Part shown: piece by piece, positions 5,255 to 6,004 of the stretch
Layout: each line of letters begins with the position of its first letter
How positions within the stretch are numbered: position 1 is the first letter of the stretch
Assembly: GCA_030055545.1 (NCBI GenBank)
Contig: JASFYK010000057.1
Location: 1 to 6,004, forward strand
DNA: 6,004 bases
Source: Thermoproteota archaeon
GTDB taxonomy: Archaea > Thermoproteota > Methanomethylicia > Methanomethylicales > Methanomethylicaceae
Reading direction: 5' to 3'
Program-made: the position numbers and the translations under genes
The notes under the pieces: model-generated
Seen by the model: the letters and a program-made list of their open reading frames with translations, nothing else
Database searches by the model: none
What the model was told of the DNA's origin: nothing

Positions 5255-6004
5255 TTAATCATTCCCGTTCAATGGAACGTTCCCGCGGACCATCTTTTTT
5301 GCGCCGTACAGCTTCAACACAACTGCGACAGCGAGCACGTTAAGAATCAGCAGATAGAGCCCGCCAGTCTCCGTTTCGAGCGTGGGGAAGATCAGGTAGG
5401 CAAGGTTATTCATTGTGTGGTAGATCATCACTGCCAGCACGCTGCCGCCAGTGTTGTTATAGATCCACGTGAAGAGGAACGCCCCGCAAATTATCAGAAC
5501 AAAGAACCCCCAGATGGGAGTCTGAGACTGTATCGTCCCCTGGATGTAGAAGAGGGGCAAGTGCCATGCTCCCCAGACCGCTCCGAGGACTGCGCTGGAA
5601 GTGAAGGCGCTCCGCCTCTGCTGCAGGTTTTCGAGCGCATACCCCCTCCAACCGAACTCCTCTTGAAACGGTCCTCCCAAGAAGAAGATGTAGGCGAAGG
5701 CGAATAGGAGTGTCAGGGGATCGGAAAATGCAGCGAGCTCCGGCAAAGGATCCCCGCTGAGCACCGCCATAAGCAAGGCTAGACCCATGATCGCAGGGGA
5801 GACAAGGAAAACAGGTAGATACCACCGCCCTATCCTGTATTTCGTGATCTTTCTGAAGAGCGCCGCCACCCGCTCTTTCCCTCCCTCCGTGTAGGTCAAG
5901 ACGACCGCTCCAACCACGGGACCGAAAGCGGCCGGATTGTATGGGCTGAAGAGGAATTCGCTCAACCATGGGGCGGCTGTGAGCATTCCTTTCGATACGA
6001 GGAC
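5255..6004 (-). CDS. CPBP family intramembrane metalloprotease, N-terminus cut by right edge
   Basis: A multi-span membrane protein of the CPBP/Abi family (relatives of the Rce1 CAAX protease). The frame stays open to the window edge. Counting from the in-frame ATG at 5986, the four family motifs are EEFGWR (109-114; E109, E110 and R114 of EExxxR), WGAWHLPLF (138-146; H142), and the final YHTMNN (189-194; H190 and N194). These glutamates and histidines form the metal or catalytic site, so the protein appears intact in its active centre. The ATG at 5986 is probably not the true start: six further in-frame codons precede it (VLVSKG), and the first membrane span usual before the GPxxGA region is missing, so it should lie beyond base 6004. 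Family members do prenyl-protein processing or bacteriocin self-immunity; the substrate here is unknown. It is convergent with the ligase gene and probably independent of that operon. Confidence 0.93.
   Translation of the reverse strand, partial: VLVSKGMLTAAPWLSEFLFSPYNPAAFGPVVGAVVLTYTEGGKERVAALFRKITKYRIGRWYLPVFLVSPAIMGLALLMAVLSGDPLPELAAFSDPLTLLFAFAYIFFLGGPFQEEFGWRGYALENLQQRRSAFTSSAVLGAVWGAWHLPLFYIQGTIQSQTPIWGFFVLIICGAFLFTWIYNNTGGSVLAVMIYHTMNNLAYLIFPTLETETGGLYLLILNVLAVAVVLKLYGAKKMVRGNVPLNGND

Overview
The window looks like a piece of an archaeal chromosome. A clear archaeal TATA box lies upstream of the plus-strand operon. Shine-Dalgarno (SD) sites are of the GGTGA/GGTGAT type, several starts are GTG or TTG, genes overlap by a few bases, AGG (Arg) and ATA (Ile) codons are common, and a plain T-run follows the last gene of the plus-strand operon. 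I cannot resolve the lineage. There is no sign of a mobile element, CRISPR array, rRNA or tRNA.

Left half (1-2070), minus strand, read right to left: an unrecognised 172-aa protein (2070-1552); a 95-aa thioredoxin/glutaredoxin-fold protein with a CTRC site (1483-1196); a 56-aa four-cysteine protein that is easy to miss (1175-1005); a two-domain GNAT acetyltransferase (1024-242); and the N-terminal 79 residues of cysteinyl-tRNA synthetase (237 to the window edge). From the CTRC protein onward the genes are 20 bp apart, overlapping by 20 bp, and 4 bp apart, which argues for one operon with translational coupling. cysS is its last visible gene.

Middle (2071-2295): a divergent intergenic region. 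It carries a strong TATA box for the plus strand, a weaker one for the minus strand, and a GTACA-type inverted repeat plus a direct-repeat copy flanking the strong TATA box (candidate operator).

Right half: a plus-strand operon of a 27-aa single-span membrane peptide (2296-2379), a sodium:solute symporter of the SSS family (2376-3851) and a phenylacetate-CoA ligase-type enzyme PaaK (3844-5142). Each junction overlaps (GTGA; 8 bp). The layout suggests Na+-driven uptake of an aryl acid followed by trapping as its CoA thioester, with the peptide as a probable accessory part of the transporter. A T-run at 5169-5175 probably ends this operon. Convergent to it, on the minus strand, is a CPBP (CAAX/bacteriocin-processing type) membrane protease whose N-terminus lies beyond the right edge.

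The most interesting items are the two tiny genes (27 and 56 codons), the candidate operator, and the grouping of redox, Cys-rich and acetyltransferase genes with cysS.
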